Assembly: GCF_006715725.1 (NCBI RefSeq)
Contig: NZ_VFNU01000001.1
Span: forward strand, 1,612,001 to 1,676,000
From: Nocardioides sp. SLBN-35
GTDB taxonomy: Bacteria; Actinomycetota; Actinomycetes; Propionibacteriales; Nocardioidaceae
Length of the DNA: 64,000 nucleotides
Direction: 5' to 3'
The notes beneath the pieces are model-generated. The model worked only from the letters and a program-made list of their open reading frames with translations, ran no database searches and was not told the origin of the DNA. Positions 62,896 to 64,000 of this stretch are shown here, in pieces. Position numbers and translations under genes: made by a program. Each line of letters opens with the position of its first letter. The first letter of the stretch is position 1.

Positions 62896-64000
62896 TCAGG
62901 CGGTCACCGCCGAGCTGTCCGGCGTCCAGCGCAGGTGCACGGCGTCGGTCTCGCCCTCCCGGAGCAGCTGCAGTCGCGGCGGGACCTTGTCGGTGCGCGA
63001 TGTCGGAGGCCGGCGCCGCCCGGCGGCCCACGGCACCGGCCAGTCGGCCGCCGGGCCGGCGTACTCCTGCTCGGCCGCCGCGTGCAGCGTCCAGCTCGGG
63101 TCGTAGAGGTGGGTCCGGCCGAGCGCGCAGATGTCGGCACGGCCGGCCAGCAGGATCGAGTTGACGTCGTCGTACGACGAGATGGCACCGACCGCGATCA
63201 CCTTGACCCCGGCGGGCTCCGCCACCAGGTGACGGATCTTGTCGGCGAAGGGGGTCTGGTAGGACCGGCCGAACGCGGGTCGCTCCTCCTTGCCGACCTG
63301 CCCGGACGACACGTCGATCGCGGCCGCTCCGGCGGCGATGAACGCGCGGGCGATCTCGACCGCGTCGTCGTCGGTGTTGCCGTCCGGGATCCAGTCGGTG
63401 GCCGAGATGCGCACGGTCACGGGGATCGCTGTCGGAACCGCGGCGCGGACCGCCTCGAACACCTCGATCGGGAAGCGCAGCCGGTTCTCCAGCGAGCCGC
63501 CGTACTCGTCGCTGCGGTGGTTGGCGACGGGGGAGAGGAAGGAGGAGAGGAGGTAGCCGTGGGCGGCGTGCACCTCGACGAGGTCGAAGCCGGCGTCGAC
63601 CGCCCGGCGTGCGGCGGCCACGAAGTCGGCGACCACCTGGTCCAGGTCGTCCCGGGTCGCCTCGCGTGGGACGTGGCAGCCGGGGCCGTAGGGCAGGGCG
63701 GAGGGTCCGACGATCTCCCAGTTGCCGTCCTCGAGCGGCTCGTCCATGCCGTCCCACATGAGCTTCGTCGAGCCCTTGCGGCCCGAGTGGCCGAGCTGGG
63801 TCCCGATCTTCGCGGTGCTGTTGGCGTGCACGAAGTCGGTGACCCGGCGCCAGGCCGCGGCCTGCTCGTCGGTCCAGATGCCGGGGCAGCCGGGCGTGAT
63901 CCGGCCCTCGGGGGACACGCAGGTCATCTCGGTCATGATCAGGCCGGCGCCGCCGAGCGCCTTGCTGCCCAGGTGTACGAGGTGGAAGTCCGTGGGGACG
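62896..64000 (-). CDS. Old yellow enzyme domain, probable C-terminal half of an aryl-CoA monooxygenase/reductase (truncated by window end)
   Basis: About 368 residues are visible, running to the window edge in an open frame (upstream VPTDFHLVHLGSKALGGAGL). OYE-type TIM barrel: TEMTCVSPEGRITPGC, the active-site HSGRKGSTK, GFDLVEVHAAHGYLLSSFLS, and RSDEYGGSLENR. The sequence agrees closely with my memory of the C-terminal part of bifunctional 2-aminobenzoyl-CoA (or salicylyl-CoA) monooxygenase/reductase. The N-terminal monooxygenase lies outside the window, so fusion is inferred. Confidence 0.8.
   Translation of the reverse strand, partial: VPTDFHLVHLGSKALGGAGLIMTEMTCVSPEGRITPGCPGIWTDEQAAAWRRVTDFVHANSTAKIGTQLGHSGRKGSTKLMWDGMDEPLEDGNWEIVGPSALPYGPGCHVPREATRDDLDQVVADFVAAARRAVDAGFDLVEVHAAHGYLLSSFLSPVANHRSDEYGGSLENRLRFPIEVFEAVRAAVPTAIPVTVRISATDWIPDGNTDDDAVEIARAFIAAGAAAIDVSSGQVGKEERPAFGRSYQTPFADKIRHLVAEPAGVKVIAVGAISSYDDVNSILLAGRADICALGRTHLYDPSWTLHAAAEQEYAGPAADWPVPWAAGRRRPPTSRTDKVPPRLQLLREGETDAVHLRWTPDSSAVTA

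Overview
The window is high-GC actinobacterial chromosome, most like Nocardioides or another Nocardioidaceae. The evidence is very GC-rich codon use, two mycothiol enzymes (MshB and Mca), frequent GTG starts with leaderless -10 boxes (TANNNT then 6-7 nt then the start codon), 13E12/DUF222 HNH genes, and the dispersed GGTGGTCGAGGAGGTCGCGC-type repeats. No rRNA, tRNA, phage, IS transposase or CRISPR array was found. Almost all of it is coding; the only gene-free stretch over 300 nt is the repeat tract at about 17.57-18.33 kb.

Layout. 0-4.8 kb: the 5' tip of a 13E12/DUF222 gene with an SOS-like box, then xdhABC (xanthine dehydrogenase and its cofactor-insertion factor). 4.9-8.1 kb: a three-gene envelope operon with a secreted or anchored transglutaminase-like protein. 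8.2-9.6 kb: a LysR regulator and a guanine deaminase, which feeds xanthine to Xdh. 9.7-15 kb: threonine catabolism (tdh-kbl, then DUF6421-SDR-threonine aldolase). 15-20 kb: FN3 protein, a predicted propeller-like protein, the repeat tract, a complete DUF222/HNH gene. 20-24.8 kb: lipoprotein, mshB with its DUF6113 neighbour, a VanW protein. 24.8-26.4 kb: DUF35/thiolase pair behind a KstR-like operator. 26.5-31.2 kb: class III nucleotide cyclase and an AAA-OsmC-VWA operon. 31.3-33.9 kb: helical protein, alpha/beta hydrolase and lipoprotein. 33.9-40.2 kb: small metabolic and stress genes (TSUP, VOC, ABC1 kinase, YiaA/B, cupin, MsrA, DUF5995) and a RHH-Doc toxin-antitoxin pair. 40.2-48.5 kb: metB, an AI-2E-family permease, greA-DUF4307-mca, LysE, TetR, a GGDEF protein and an MpaB/DUF2236 protein. 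48.6-54 kb: secreted Ig-like protein, HTH protein with tandem operators, hotdog thioesterase, crotonase, esterase.

54-64 kb is a catabolic island: AraC, HxGTHxD cyclase, IorA, IorB on the minus strand; a divergent flavin reductase and LLM monooxygenase; then, after a strong hairpin, PaaX, a thioesterase and an old-yellow-enzyme domain running off the window. That last domain closely resembles the C-terminal half of 2-aminobenzoyl-CoA (or salicylyl-CoA) monooxygenase/reductase. Together these could form a route such as isatin to isatinate (cyclase), to 2-aminobenzoyl-CoA (IorAB, oxidative decarboxylation of an aryl 2-oxoacid), then CoA-thioester dearomatisation. This is inference from gene families and is the best candidate here for an undescribed system.

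Other points of note: the same ~100-bp upstream module precedes both DUF222 genes; a dispersed-repeat sequence is translated inside the end of xdhB; DUF6421 carries a gluzincin-like H/E constellation; and the Doc toxin has Gln where the Fic/Doc catalytic His is normally found.
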